Below are positions 30,301 through 42,289 of a stretch of 64,000 nucleotides of DNA, in pieces; position 1 is the stretch's first letter; the number at the start of each line of letters is the position of its first letter. Origin of the DNA: Equus caballus (taxonomy: Eukaryota > Chordata > Mammalia > Perissodactyla > Equidae); assembly GCF_041296265.1 (NCBI RefSeq), contig NC_091693.1, forward strand, positions 20,770,001-20,834,000. The letters run 5' to 3'. The position numbers and the translations under genes are program-made. The notes beneath the pieces are model-generated. The model saw nothing but the letters and a program-made list of their open reading frames with translations. It was not told the origin of the DNA and did no database searches.

Positions 30301-30454
30301 ACAACCCGGGGGTGCAACTCCTCCTCCAGGGCTCCCCGGGGCTCAGGCTGGAGCGGACTCAAGCCAAGAACACCCTGTATCCTTGCTCGGCGACATTGCA
30401 TCCTTCTCTTGAGCTACCTACTCTGCCTCTCTATTGTAATAACATACTTTTTTT

Positions 30455-30712
30455 TAAAGATTGGCAAGTGAGCTAACATCTGTTGCCAATCTTCTTTTTT
30501 TTCCTTCTTTTTCTTCTTCTTCTCTCCAAAGCCCCCCAGTACATAGTTATATATTCTAGTTGTAGGTCCTTCTGGTTGTGTTATGTGGGACACCGCCTCA
30601 GCATGGCCTGATGAGCGGTGCCATGTCCAGGCCCAGGATCTGAACCAGTGAAACCCTGGGCCACCAAAGCAGAGTGCGCGAACTTAACCACTTGGCCACG
30701 AGGCCGGCCCCT
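30455..30712 (-). mobile_element. ERE SINE
   Basis: Antisense, long form with T-rich tail and complement of the GGGGCCGGCC head at the right end. Confidence 0.9.
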
Positions 30713-31094
30713 CACAAGGATATCTTTCACAAGAAGCCAAATCTCAGGTTTGCTTCAGCGGAAGGGCACCTAAGACACACAGCTGGTGGGTGACAGCACC
30801 AGGACACCCTCTTAACCACAGCTTTAGGCAGCTTTCCAACTTCTCCTGCCCTGCCACCTCCGGGCCATGCAGCCCATTCGCAATGCCACCGTCCCCGAGC
30901 ACAGGGGCTTCAGACAGCCTCTTGGCTTTATATGTTTCTTGAGACAGAATCACTCCATCACTCGTGCAACTTCAGGGTAAATAGGTCAGATTTCTCAAGA
31001 AGTTTAACTTTACTTACCCTTGGCCCTTCCTTTGCAATCTCTTTTTCATTCTCTTCTATTAAGGCTGGGCAGCAACAGAACTATTTTTTTTTTG
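30713..31094. other. Intergenic, nothing recognised
   Basis: Mixed single-copy sequence between two SINEs, without splice-flanked coding resemblance. Confidence 0.4.
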
Positions 31095-31335
31095 TAAAGA
31101 TTGGCACCTGAGCTAACAACTGTTGCCAATCTTCCTTTTTTCTTTTTCTGCTTTTAATCCCCCCCAGTACATAGTTGTATATTTTACTTGTGCGTCTTTC
31201 TAGTTGTGGCATGTGGGAAGCTGCCTCAGGTGGCCTAACAAGTGGTGCCATGTCCGCGCCCAGGATGCGAACCGGCGAAACCCTGAGCCACCAAAGTGGA
31301 GTGCATGAACCACTCAGCCATGGCGCCAGCCCTGA
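31095..31335 (-). mobile_element. ERE SINE
   Basis: Antisense copy, right end near 31,334. Confidence 0.88.
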
Positions 31336-31351
31336 AACAGATTTTTTAAAA

Positions 31352-31585
31352 GTATATTTGAGGGTGCCAGCCCCGTGGCTGAGTGGTTAAGTTTGCACGC
31401 TCCACTCCAGCAGCTCGGTGTTCGCTGGTTCAGATCCTGGGCGTGGACCTAGCACCACTCATCCAGCCACGCTGTGGCAGTGTCCCACATAGACCCAGAA
31501 GGACCTACAACTAGAATATACAACTATGTACCGGGGGGCTTTGGGGAGAAAAAGGAAAAAATAAAATCTTTAAAAAAAAAATGTT
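31352..31585 (+). mobile_element. ERE SINE
   Basis: Forward copy with A-rich tail. The flanking word 'aagtatatttgag' before and after it (31,350 and 31,589) is its target-site duplication. Confidence 0.9.
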
Positions 31586-31708
31586 TTAAGTATATTTGAG
31601 TGGAAATGACAGATACAAAAGATCAGCAAAGATAACATATATATCATTGGAATCCATGAGAGGGAAGGAATAAATGAAGTCAAAGCAATGAAGAGAACAA
31701 ATATTTAG

Positions 31709-31945
31709 GGGACGGCCCGGTGGCGCAGCGGTTAAGCGCACACGTTCTGCTTTGGTGGCCTGGGGTTTGCTGGTTCGGGTCCCAGGTGAGGACATGGCAG
31801 TGCTTGGCAGCCACGCTGTGGCAAGTGTCCCACATATAAAGTAGAGGAAGATGAGCACGGATGTTAGCTCAGGGCCAGTCTTCCTCAGCAAAAAGAGGAG
31901 GATTGGCAGTAGTTAGCTCAGGGCTGATCTTCCTCAAAAAAGAAG
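31709..31945 (+). mobile_element. ERE SINE
   Basis: Forward copy; flanking 'gaacaaatattt' on both sides (31,696 and 31,946) is a clear target-site duplication. Confidence 0.9.
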
Positions 31946-32439
31946 AACAAATATTTGTAAAAACCATACTTCAAGACAACTTTTGGAAAAAGAACACGGG
32001 AATCTAGGCGTAACATAAGCCAAAAACTGATACCACTGGGCACACACGAGCACATGCTCACACACACTAGCTCACACTCATATACCCGTGCCAGAGAATA
32101 AGAGCCCCCAGAATGCAGGTCTGGAGGTTACAGAACTGTGGCCCTCACGTTCGCACGGGAGATGAGCACGGAAACGCAGGCTAATTTGGGGACTGTGACC
32201 CAAAGAATGTCCACTCTTCCCTTTGTCTGTTTCTTTGGTCCCGCGGAAGATACTGGGCAGGGAGGGGCCGTGGAACAGGATGCTCCCTCTTGGCTCTGAG
32301 ATCTCAGAGGACAGCCCTAGAACGTGGGGGCCGGAGACTCAGGGAAGAAAGTGGGGCAGCAAGAGTGACAGGCAGGAGAGGGGCAGCTACAGAGACTGAG
32401 CCTTGAGGAGGGGCATGTGGAGGATGTCCATGCCAGGTG

Positions 32440-32775
32440 TTAAAAATGAGTGTGGACGGAGGAAGGATAGAGACTCAGAGAGGCAGAGAGAGAGACAGAC
32501 AGACAGAGACAGACACAGAGACCGAGAGGCAGAGACCACGGAGACAGAACGGCAGGGGTAGGCAGAGAGGGAGAGGCGGAGAGACAGCACAGAATGAGGG
32601 GGCGTTGGGGAGAGGACGGCAGAGGGGGCCTTCAGGGACCTCAGAGCCAGGCTGGGACAAAGCGGGTGTGGGAGGCAGAGAGCACCCGACCTGCCAGCTC
32701 CAGAGTCCGGGGCGGGGCTGACGGCCTGCCTCTTCCTGTGGGGGCTCCGGGGGCCTTATGAGCATCCCTAGCCTG
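32440..32775 (-). pseudogene. Kallikrein-type promoter remnant facing left
   Basis: On the reverse strand, GATGCTCATAAGGCCCC (about 32,752-32,768) matches the KLK4 TATA region GATGCTTATAAGCCCC closely. It is followed by GC-rich DNA and then CT-rich intron 1-like repeats (32,460-32,560). No coding exon follows. It is the mirror-like counterpart of the promoter remnant at 28,560. Confidence 0.4.
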
Positions 32776-33340
32776 GGGACAGCAGGCACACTGGGTGGGG
32801 TGTCACGGGCAGCCTGATCACAGCCCCGTACAGGGTTCCTGGAGCAGGAGCAGGGACCATGGACCCAGGGAGGGGACCTGACCCAAACCAGAGGCCGCAG
32901 ATGCTCCCCAACGGCTCCCTCTGCCCTCCCTGTTCTCTCTGTCCCCCTTGCAAGTGTCTTGGTCTCTTTCACACTCTTCCGTCTCTTTGTTTCTGCAGGT
33001 CTGCGCTGTGCTGTCTTCAGCTTCCTCTGCTCTCTGCCTGGTATCTCTCATTCTACGTCTGTGTCTTTCTGTTTCACTTCCCCCTTCATTCTCTCCTTTG
33101 GACCTCAGGGGCCGAGGGCTGAGTTAACCTTATTCCCGAGTTCACGGACCTCTCAGTGAGCATTCCATGACGGGCCCCTCCACGCCGTTCACATTCACAT
33201 GTTCAGGCTTTGACTCACACCCTCAACGAATAACTCATGTGTTCCCGCTCGTCCCCACAGTCCACTCCCCAGAGGCAGCCTTCCAGTGTTTCCAGCGTTT
33301 TCTGTAGGGCACTTGATTGTGCTCACAGAAGGGGTATCTA
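32776..33340. other. Intergenic, nothing recognised
   Basis: Mixed sequence. At 33,342-33,362 there are about 20 bases like the head of an ERE SINE, directly abutting a KLK exon remnant. Confidence 0.4.
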
Positions 33341-34118
33341 GGGGCTGGCCCAGTTGCATAGTTTCCTAGAAAGACCCCGTTGCAGACCAGCACACTCCCT
33401 GGGCCACCCTACTGCACAAGGCGGGCAGACAGAGCGAGAAGAGTCAGTGGGGACCCGGGGTCTGCCTGTGGGACCCCAGCTTTCAGACCTGGGCTCACAG
33501 ATCATACATGGCGAGTCCCCAGCTATGGGGAAAGAGACGGCTGTCTCCAGAGACCACTCCCAGAGAAGGTAGGCAGGGATTTCAAGGGAAGGGAGAGCGG
33601 CTCACGTCCTGGCCACTGGGGATGGGATGCAGGGTCCAGGTTCTGCCCATGGATGGTCCCTGCAGACGGGTCAGGGGGAGGAGGAACAGGATCCATCTCC
33701 GGGACACTTCCTCCCTCAGGGCTCATCTCCGCTGTCATCCCTCCCAGGAAGCTTTCTCTGATGACACCCTCCTCTCCCCAGGGCACTGGGGAGCCATGGA
33801 AGGTGGGTGAGCAGGGGAGGGGCAAGGCCAGTTCTGAGATTAGAATGACCCCCTGGGCCAGGTGGGGACGGACTGGACAGAGAGACTGAGGGCCGAGAGC
33901 GTGTGAAGAAGGCTGGGGTGAGGGTCCAGGTGGGAACAAGGCCTGATCTGGGGCTGGGAGGATGGGACAGAAAGCAGGGACGTCAGTGAGAGTCAGGGGG
34001 CAGGAGGGACGAGCATGGAGGGAGGGACCAGAGGGAGAGCTGCTGGTGGACGGAGGAACCAGGGGGAGGAGAAGGAGCAGGTTGGGTGGGAAACGCTGGG
34101 CTCAAGTAGGACTTGGTG

Positions 34119-34123
<5 letters not shown>

Positions 34124-34156
<33 letters not shown>
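34124..34156 (+). repeat. (GT)n microsatellite
   Basis: About 16 GT units in intron 4 of the reverse-strand KLK pseudogene. Confidence 0.95.
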
Positions 34157-34157
<1 letters not shown>

Positions 34158-35019
34158 TGAGGGGTGTAGACATCTCCTTGGGGCTGCTCAGCTGACACTC
34201 AGACCAAAGCTCAGGATCATCCTTAGTCCTCGCCGCCTCTCACTCCCACTGACACTCCGTCAGCGAATCCTGTGGGCTCCCTTTCGAGGTACCCAGAGTG
34301 GACCCCATTTCCCCTCGTCTCTGCCACCACCGTGCTCAGCCTCATCTTCACACCCTACCAGGCCCGCTGCCTCTCCTCACCCCTGGACACTGACCCCACA
34401 AGGACGCCAGAGAGGCCTGTGAACACCCAACCCAGACCCTGTCCTGCTCCTGCTCAGTACCACCCACCCCTCCCGGGTCCCTCAGAGGAAGAGCAAAGTC
34501 CTCCCCTGGCCCCAAGGAGGCCCCGCAGGACCGGCCCTTTCTTCCCCGAGCTGTCACCTCCCGCCCTCTCCCCTGCTCGCTGGGCTCCACCCACACTGGC
34601 CTCACTGGTCCTCACACACACCAGGCCCACATCCCTCGGGGCCTCTGCTGTTCCCTCTGCTCTTCCCCCAGACAGCACGTGGCTCACCCTCACCTGCCGC
34701 AGGTGTCTGCCCAGCCTCACCTTCCACACGAGGTCACCCCTCTCATCACACCGGCCACCTCCCTGGCTCTGCTCTCTCTCCTCCCGCCCCCACAGCTCCC
34801 TCACCTCCTGACACACAAGGAGAGAGGCTGCTCACCACGCAGGTTTCCTTGCCAACCTCCAAGGGCCCAGCACACGACAGGAACTCTGTCACCATCTCGA
34901 GGGAGCTTTTGGCACACACATCATTAGACAGGAGTGTGAGGTCCATACACGGAAGTTCATCTGGGTACATCACTATGAACCAGGGAGATAAAGTGCTGTG
35001 GCCGACCCATGTGTCCCCA

Positions 35020-35235
35020 GCCCTCCTCCCTCAGACCCGGGAGTCCAGGCCCAGCCCCTCCTCCCTCAGACCCAGGAGTGCAACCCCCAGCCCCTCCTCC
35101 CTCAGACCCAGGAGTCCAGGCCCCAGCCCCTCCTCCCTCAGACCCAGGAGTCCAGGCCCCAGCCCCTCCTCCCTCAGACCCAGTGGTCCAGGCCCCCAGC
35201 CCCTCCTCCCTCAGACCCAGGAGTCTGGGCTCCAG
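35020..35235 (-). repeat. KLK intron 3 minisatellite
   Basis: About six units of roughly 36-39 bp with the core CTCCTCCCTCAGACCCAGGAGTC. The same minisatellite occurs in the forward-strand KLK at 54,660-54,935 at the matching intron position. It keeps several frames open on both strands, which are artefacts. Confidence 0.9.
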
Positions 35236-37851
35236 GCTGCAGGTCTGGCCCCCAACATACACTTATCTGATCCAGTCCCGCTTCAGCGGGAGGCACAGCA
35301 GAGGCTCCACAGTGCGGGTTCCTGGGCGGGCAGGGCCAGGACCTGCACGGCGGCTGTGAGCCGAGTGGGCTGCACCAGGCGGAGCAGCATGAGGTCGTGG
35401 CTGCAGTCGTCTCCTGGGATGAAGATGTTCTGCTTCAAGAGGCTCAGCTTGAAGTCAGGGTGTGGGAAGCTGTCACTGACCTGGAGGAACTGGACTGTGT
35501 CTTTATCCTCAAACGAGTCACAGCACCCCAGCCAGACCTGGTCATCGCCGGGGAGAGAGGGGGACGGAGGGAATGAGGGGGGGAAGGGGGAAGGGAGATG
35601 GGGCCGGGGAGCCTGGGGGAGGGTCCAAAGCAAGAAAGAGAAACAGAGACACAGAGAGACAGAGAGAGCGAGCCAGAAAGATACAGAGTCACAGAAAAAA
35701 CAGACAGTGAGTGAGAAAATAAAGGGATGTGACAATGTTAAAAATACAGACAGAAAAAGAATAAAAAAGAACAAGTGAGAAACAGAGAAGAGGAGGCCAG
35801 GGAGGGGGAGTCAGAGTGGGGGGGGCAGGAGGTGATGCAGGGGAGGAGGGGAGGCCTGAGGCGGCTCAGCGGCAGCTGGGGCTGTGGGGCTGGTTCCCCA
35901 GCAGCTGGGTGGCCTGGCCCCCCCAAGGCCAGCGTCCCCTCCCTCCCCAGCACCTTCTCCCTTTCTCCTTCTCCTTCCACCTTCCTCCATTGCCCCCACC
36001 CAGTGCCAGCTGAAACCAGCCCTTCCCTGTGTCCCCCTGGATGAACGACGCCCTGGAGGGAGGGGCTGGGCAGCGTGAGAAGCACCCCCATATCCCACCT
36101 GCTGGGGATGATCCCTTCCTTTTCTCTGGGGGTCCCCCCCAGTCCCATCCTGGGGGTGAGCGTGCTCAGCAGTGATGGGAGAGAGGGAGTGAGGCAGAGA
36201 GATGGAGGGTGAGACACACAGTGACAGGGATGGCAGCTGAGAGACCCAGAGATGGACAGAGACAGGGAGAGACAGAAGAGAGGGGGAGATAGAGACAAAT
36301 CAAAGTCACACAGAGAGACACACAACAAAGTCAGTTACTGAGAGACACAGAGACAGGACAGAGGGAGACACAGGAAGACAGAGAGCCGGTTGCACGGGGA
36401 GACACAGAGAGACCAGGCAGCCATGGCAGGGCTTCCCCGGGGCCGTCCAGTCCCAGCCCCGCCTCTCTCCCTGGGCCCTGGACCAGTGCCATCCTTCTCT
36501 CCCTCAGCCCCCAGCCTCCCCTGAGGTTATCCCAGGAGAACGGCCCTGGCTGACCATTCCTGTGGGAGCACAGACGCTCCCCCCGCCAGACCCCCTGATC
36601 CTACTCACTCGCTCTTGCAGTGGGCGGCTGCGAGCACCCACTGGGGATGCACCAGGACACCCCCGCACTGGAAGTCAGTGTGACAGTACACAGCCACCTG
36701 CCAGGGTCTCGGACGCTTCTCACACTCCCAGTCTCCTATGACCCGGGACTGGACGAGGCCCACGACATCTGTAGAGGGGATTGCCTTGGTCAGAAGGGTG
36801 GGTGTTGCCTACGGGGCCAGGGGACTGGGCTAGGAGAGGCAGCCGTGCTGTGGGGTTGGGGTGACACGGGGGCAGAGGACCAGGCTGGGGGTCTGGGGAC
36901 ATGGGCAAGGGGTGTTGGGAAGGACCCGGAATTCTGGAGCCGTCCCTGGGATTGGGGGGTGGGCGGCTGGTCCTGGGTGGGGAGACTTGATGCTGACAGC
37001 AGAGCTGACCCCAGGGATCAGGATAGGAGATGACAGGACAGCACTGGGGCAGGCATCGAGGGTGGGGGTCGGTGATTTGGGGCCTTTGGCTGGGGGACAG
37101 GCAGCTGTGGGGGAGGTGTGGGTTCAGAGAGGGGGAAGGGGTTCTAGAAACCAGTGTTAATGACCCCAAGGGAGAGCGCCATTGGCTGGGAGAAGAAGGA
37201 TTTGGGGCGTTTTAAGGAGTCTCAGGCTGGGAAATCATCTATGCCCGGGGTGGGGTTTTAGGGTCATGAGGAGGCCTCAATATTTAAGGGACAGTGTTGA
37301 GAACTGACTGCTGGATGGGAAACGTCACCGAGGCATGGAAGGACTTGGGGGCTCAGGAGCCAGAGCACTGGGCCCCAGAGAACTAGGAGGCAGGAGGGGA
37401 TGATCAAGGTCCCAGGGTCCAGGGAGGAGGCGCGTCCTTGGAAGAACTGGAGAACCCCAAAGAGAAACACAGAGATGGCCCAGGCTCTGCCTGTCTGGTA
37501 AAGGAGAATGTTCTGGGAGTAACTGGGAGGAAGCAGGGACCCAGTGTGGGAGTGAGGAATGTGACAGCGTGGAGAGCGGCAGAATGTTTTGGGCTGGGGA
37601 TGGGAGAGATAGAAAAGAGCCTGGTACACTGGTCTAGGGTGGATGGTGGGCTGCGTGGCATGAGGCTGGGGTGCCAGCTGAGAGGGGAAGGACTTACGGG
37701 GAGGTGAGACCAGCATGAGACTCAGTGCCGCTCCACTCCTGCATCTCCTGATACTCATTAGTCCATCCCAGGGACACAGCCAGGCACAGGGCCAGGAACC
37801 ACGTGGTGAGCAGGCAGTGAGCTCGGAGCTGGGGAGCCTCCCTGGGGAGCC

Positions 37852-37857
37852 TTTAAA
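37852..37857 (-). promoter_or_regulatory. TTTAAA TATA-variant of the reverse-strand KLK pseudogene
   Basis: TTTAAA about 50 bp upstream of the former start codon, as in KLK1/2/3 promoters and KLK1E2 here (48,882-48,887). The promoter element survives although the gene is dead. Confidence 0.6.
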
Positions 37858-38339
37858 TGGTCTCACACCCCCAGGGTCCCGCCCCTGCCCTACCAACACC
37901 CGGATGTTGGCCAAGGCCCTGCCCATGATTCCAGGATGTGGACATGCCTCACCTCCACCCCCAAGGCTACGGAAGGAATGAAATAGCCTGAATGCATAAG
38001 ATACTAGGTTTCCAATAAGTTGGGTATCTCAGTTTTTTCAGTAAAACCAGAGCAGCTCACGTGGGTCCAGCACCCGCCATGTCAAGCCATTGATCAGATC
38101 TTCCCCGTCTCCCGGCTGAGGAACAGGAGAAGCTCCCAGTGAGAGAGACAGAGTGGTCACAGACACTCACAAGTTAAGCCCATAAGGAATGAGGCAAAGG
38201 AATCTATTCAGTCAGTGGTCTGAACCCCCTCTCCCCACACACACACAGACCAGGTTCTCCAGTGTCACCCTGTGGGGACAAATGTGCCTCAGGTTTCGTG
38301 AAGAATCCCTGGATCCAGTTCCTCATTCCCATCCTAATC

Positions 38340-38640
38340 CTCTTCCCCAACATCAACCAACATCTAGAACAATTCAACCCACTAAACTCAACCCAACCAA
38401 CCATAATGCCACACAACTCCAAGCCAAGGCAAGTGAACCCATCCAACTTAACCTAACCCAAGACAACCCCACAGCCTCCCCATTCAAAAGCAACACAAAC
38501 CCAAACCCATCCTCCCATCGCCACACAAGCCGATCCTAATCTCCAAGACTACTACCATTCCCGATTCAACTCCCATGTACTTCCCATCCCAAATCAAACC
38601 AAACCCCGGACCATGCCCTCCCACAACAGCCCCCACATCA
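38340..38640. repeat. Degenerate AACCC/CCAACT-rich tract
   Basis: Strongly strand-biased (A+C) tract built on words such as AACCCA, CAACTC and TAACCTAACCC. Its mirror at 47,200-47,640 is G+T-rich (TTGGGTTAAATTGGG). Confidence 0.7.
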
Positions 38641-38869
38641 TCCAGGCCGGGCCAATCCAACTCTACTCAGCCCTGTTCCCAGTTCCAACCACAACCACAA
38701 CTCCACCCCCATTCTGACTGCTCTTCCTACTCCATCCCCTAACCCTATCTCCGGCGTTTTCCCTGGACCAACGAAATCCAAACCCAAGCCCATCCCGCTC
38801 CTGAACCCGCCACATCCCTCTCTCATCCCTGGGAACCCCCTCTCGGCTCCGACCGCACGGCAGTCGCTG

Positions 38870-39430
38870 CCCCGCCCTCCACGCCTGGACACACCCCGGT
38901 GTCCATCAGGCGCCCGGGGGGTCCTCGTTACAAGCTGTGGCCGCGATCACGCTGGCCTTGGCAAAAACGCAACACGTGGAGGAGACTCACTGGGCAGCGC
39001 GGAGGACCTACAGCAGACCACACGTTCAGGCCACTGTCCCCTCCGTCCCGAAGCCCCGGCGGTCGTCTCGTCGGTCTCCAGCACCCTGCTACCGGCGCGC
39101 CCAGGGCAGCGCTTCCGGGCGCCTCACCTGACACGTGGCTACGTCAGACGGCACGCACGCCACGCCCACAAGGGGGCAGACGGGGGCAGCGCCGAGGCGC
39201 GCACGTGTCGTGAGGCTGTGGGCGTGGCTAGTCGCGACGACATGACGTCATGGCGGGGCAGGATGAGGCTAACAACGCAGACATCAGAGCATGCGCTACA
39301 GGGTGCGCGGGTGTTTGGAGCCATTGCGCTTGCGCAGTTTGTGCTGGCCTGGCTGAGTCCGCGGGGAGCTGAGCAGGTGCGTGGTTTCCCGCGGAGCGTG
39401 CATAGTAGTTGGAAAGACCAGAGTGGGCAA
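38870..39430. promoter_or_regulatory. CpG island with CRE and NRF-1-like sites
   Basis: CpG-dense stretch in an otherwise CpG-poor region. It contains a perfect CRE palindrome TGACGTCA (39,243-39,250), an NRF-1-like TGCGCTTGCGCA (39,325-39,336) and a plausible donor gagcag|gtgcgt at 39,376. ATGGCGGGGCAGGATGAGGC starts at 39,250, but no recognised protein follows. It looks like the promoter of a broadly expressed transcript, possibly bidirectional or non-coding. I cannot name the gene. Part of it (38,870-39,000) has a CpG-depleted counterpart near 46,880-46,990. Confidence 0.6.
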
Positions 39431-39589
39431 CCTTGAGTCCCCACGCTGTCGGGGAACCTGGACGTCCAGTTACTACCTCTTATCAGCCTGGAACCGATAG
39501 TCCCTGCTCCTACCTCTCAGATACAGAAGCGTTCCAACACGTGCGCGCAAACACACACACAGACGCACGCTCGCACACACGCTGTTCTA

Positions 39590-41560
39590 GCCCCAGGCTG
39601 CAGCACTTGCCTCCTCAGGATACAGCAGTCTGGGACCCTCTCCCAGGACCCACTCAAATGCAGGAGTCCAGACTCTCACCCTCTACCTCCCCCAAGATCC
39701 CGGAGTCTGGGCTCCCAAACCTCCACGTCCCCCAGTCCAGAACCCAGGAGTTCCCACTCGCAGCCACATTCCTTCGGGACTCTGAGCCCTGCCGTCACAC
39801 CAGGTTTGGCAGTGGGCTTCAGACAGCATCCAGTGTGGGAAAGGGAGGGAGGGACCGCAACTGAAACTGACACATTCAAGAGGGCCGCGGCGAGGCTGAG
39901 AGCGCGGCACACACTCCTCACCTCCCCAGACCTGTCTGTCTTGTGCCACTGGGAGAAGAGTACAGGAACCCAGAGAACAGGGTCCTTTTCCTCACCCTCT
40001 GTCTCCTTGCTACGCCCCGCTCTGCCTACATATTCTTCACCTATGCCTTTCCTTCAATTTCTCTAGGAGTCCCTGATGAGTTTTTTCAACGTTGCCCTCT
40101 TTCTTTGAAAACTTATCTTTTCTGCAGAACTGTACTCCTTTTGTCTCCCCAGCTCCTTTGCTATAGGTCCCTAAAGAGAGAGGGTGGCAAAGAAGAGGGT
40201 AAGGAGTTTTCTGTGATTTGGGAGGGAGGCAAGGACACTGGATACAGGTTCAGACATGTGGTCACTTGGTACCGGTCATTCAAGGCCACCCGTCTGTCAC
40301 AGATAATAAACAGATGTGGCCGCTAGTATTTATGACACACAGACTTGGTCCCAGAGTCTGGACATCTCAGCCAAACTCAGTGTCATACAATGACATGAAT
40401 GTGGCCATACTGGTTCATGGACGTGCATACATGAGCAACCAGCCTTCCAAACTTAGGTACTGACATGGACAGCCCTTTAAGCTGAAATTCACTTGACATG
40501 TGCACAGGTTGCTACTTCAACAGTCACAGCACAGACTTCACATGTATATGTAAATATGGACGGCTAAGATGGGCGCATGCATACACACACATACACATGC
40601 ATGAAGCTTTGGACATAAAAGCTCAGACATAAATTCACAGTCTCCAGTGGATGTCTGGACATCCAATGTCGCAGATGCACACACTTGTACACAGGGTCCA
40701 GGCGTAAAAGGTGGGGTCCTTAATAACACAAGGGAGAGGCATTATGCACTCAGGCCCCTAAAGACATGTTCACAAACATGAGTCTATGATATGGTGGTTA
40801 TATCCAGAATTTGGCTTCAGAGTGCTTCTGTTTCCTTATCTGTTAAATGGGAGTTGTTGTAAGGGTTAAATACTTGTGTGTGTGTGTGTGCGCGTGTGTG
40901 TTATAATGCCTGGAACATAGTAACTGCTTAATAAGTTTAGTTACTTTAATCAAAAATGCATGATATTTTATGAGACATGTATTTGGATTTTTATCTTGTG
41001 GGCAGAAATATGGCCAAAGTCAGACATACATGATAAGATAGTTAAGGTCAAAACTTGATTCATCCACAAGCCGCTTAGTGGTGATTCAAAGTTGCAGGCA
41101 CAAACCCAGAAGCCGAGCACTCAGATGTGGACCCACTAAATCAGACCCCAGGGCTAACCCCTGGACACAGGGCTGGCCGTGAAGGTGAAACACACATAGC
41201 GAGAGACACAGGCAGCCAGGACGGGACATATCCATCCATCTCTAGATGAGCCCTCACATCAGACACTTGGTGTTCAAAGTCACTCATTGGGTTTGACCTA
41301 TGGGGACACGGTTCACACGTGCAGGCAGGTAGTAGACAAGTAGAGCCTTGCACATCTACCACCCACACACACACCTAGAACTGGACTATGCACAAGAACC
41401 AAAGAGATTTTCAAGGTCAAAGGACTATGAGCTTCTGTTCTGGGAAATATGGGGGTATCCTCTCAAGGTCAAAGCCACATTTATACACACATACAGCAAC
41501 ATTAGGGCAGGAATTGCACATAGAGATCAAAGGACCACATTCTGCCCCCTGTTGTTGGAA
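39590..41560. other. Intergenic block within palindrome 2, no gene seen
   Basis: Contains further minisatellite-like CCCAGGAGTC words (39,600-39,760), CA-rich stretches (40,570-40,700) and a (GT)n run near 40,874-40,890. It pairs loosely with 45.8-46.8 kb. No splice-flanked coding resemblance. Confidence 0.5.
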
Positions 41561-41789
41561 ACTGGACCTAGGAATACAGTGAGCAGGGGACACAGATGCG
41601 GTGGGTGAGGGGTATGAGGGAGAAAGAGTGAGATTGTCTTGCGGGGAGAGGTGAAGGCTGGAAGCCAAATGACTTTGGGAGAAAAGTCTCTGTGGGTCTG
41701 TCACGTGTCTTCAGAGCAAAGGATGAATACATTTTCACTCTGGACTGTCTATCAAGGTTGTTTGTCTGCCAAGCAGCCTTGCATGGTGG

Positions 41790-41960
41790 TATCGCCCCCA
41801 GAGAAAGCTTGTTTACTGTCCAAGATAATAAAGATAATATCTCCCCACAAAAGATCTGTTTACTGTCCAGGACAATAAATATAATATGTCCCTCCACAGC
41901 AGTTTTGTTTGTGGCCCAGGATAATAAGATATTATCTCCATCGGGAGACAAAGGTTAGGA
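41790..41960 (-). repeat. GATAAT-containing tandem repeat
   Basis: About four degenerate units of about 40-45 bp (wording 'gtttactgtccaggacaata', then 'aatataatatgtccc' or 'gataatatctccc'). The mirror is at 45,590-45,785. Each unit carries GATA motifs. Confidence 0.8.
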
Positions 41961-42289
41961 GACCTTGCTGGCAGCCCCCTTACAAGATTGATTCCTAAGC
42001 TCAAATGCTCAGCTGTGGCACAAACCACAGAATCCAACTTGGCTGCTCCGATCACCCCTGTGGGTTGGCTGGGCAGGGCTCCACCGGGATGGTTCATCTC
42101 TGCATGAGTGTTGACTGATTTTGCTCGGGAAGTTGAATTAGGCTGGAGGGTCCTCAATGGCCTCACTCAGAAATCTTAGCCCTTCAGCCGGGATATTTGG
42201 AAAGCTGGGGCCTCTTTCTGCTCAGACCCTTTCATCCTCGGTCTCATCACATGGTCTTCCCTGCAGACAGTTAAACTTCTTTGCTTTTT

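Larger units (their letters stand above)
33363..37804 (-). pseudogene. KLK1/KLK2-like pseudogene, reverse strand
   Basis: All five exon positions are visible: 37,804-37,759, 36,768-36,609, 35,547-35,261, 34,972-34,836, and a truncated exon 5 at 33,412-33,363. Exon lengths (46, 160, 287, 137) are those of KLK1/2/3. It is dead: the start codon is ACG, the exon 1 donor GT is AT, the exon 3 acceptor AG is GG, exon 3 has an in-frame TGA near its end (after LCCASR), and in exon 5 GDSGGP has become GGPGSV, losing the catalytic Ser. It keeps [23 protein letters not shown] and HDLMLLRL. Orientation opposite to KLK4 matches human KLK2/KLK3, so it may be the equid KLK2 relic. Exon 4 is most like the KLK1-like exon at 54,975-55,111. 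Confidence 0.85.
33363..42100. repeat. Left arm of older inverted duplication (palindrome 2)
   Basis: In reverse complement this matches, with obvious divergence and many indels, 45,400-55,900: KLK exons and introns, the 5' flanks (37.0-37.7 kb vs 49.2-49.5 kb), GT/AC-rich degenerate DNA (38.3-38.7 vs 47.1-47.6 kb), a block at 39.8-40.4 vs 46.0-46.7 kb, and a GATA-rich tandem repeat (41.8 vs 45.7 kb). Divergence is far greater than in palindrome 1. Confidence 0.75.

Noticed and set aside
34849-35778. 309-residue frame with repeated PSSLRP units
   Set aside because: The repeat is the KLK intron 3 minisatellite read through; antisense to pseudogene exons.
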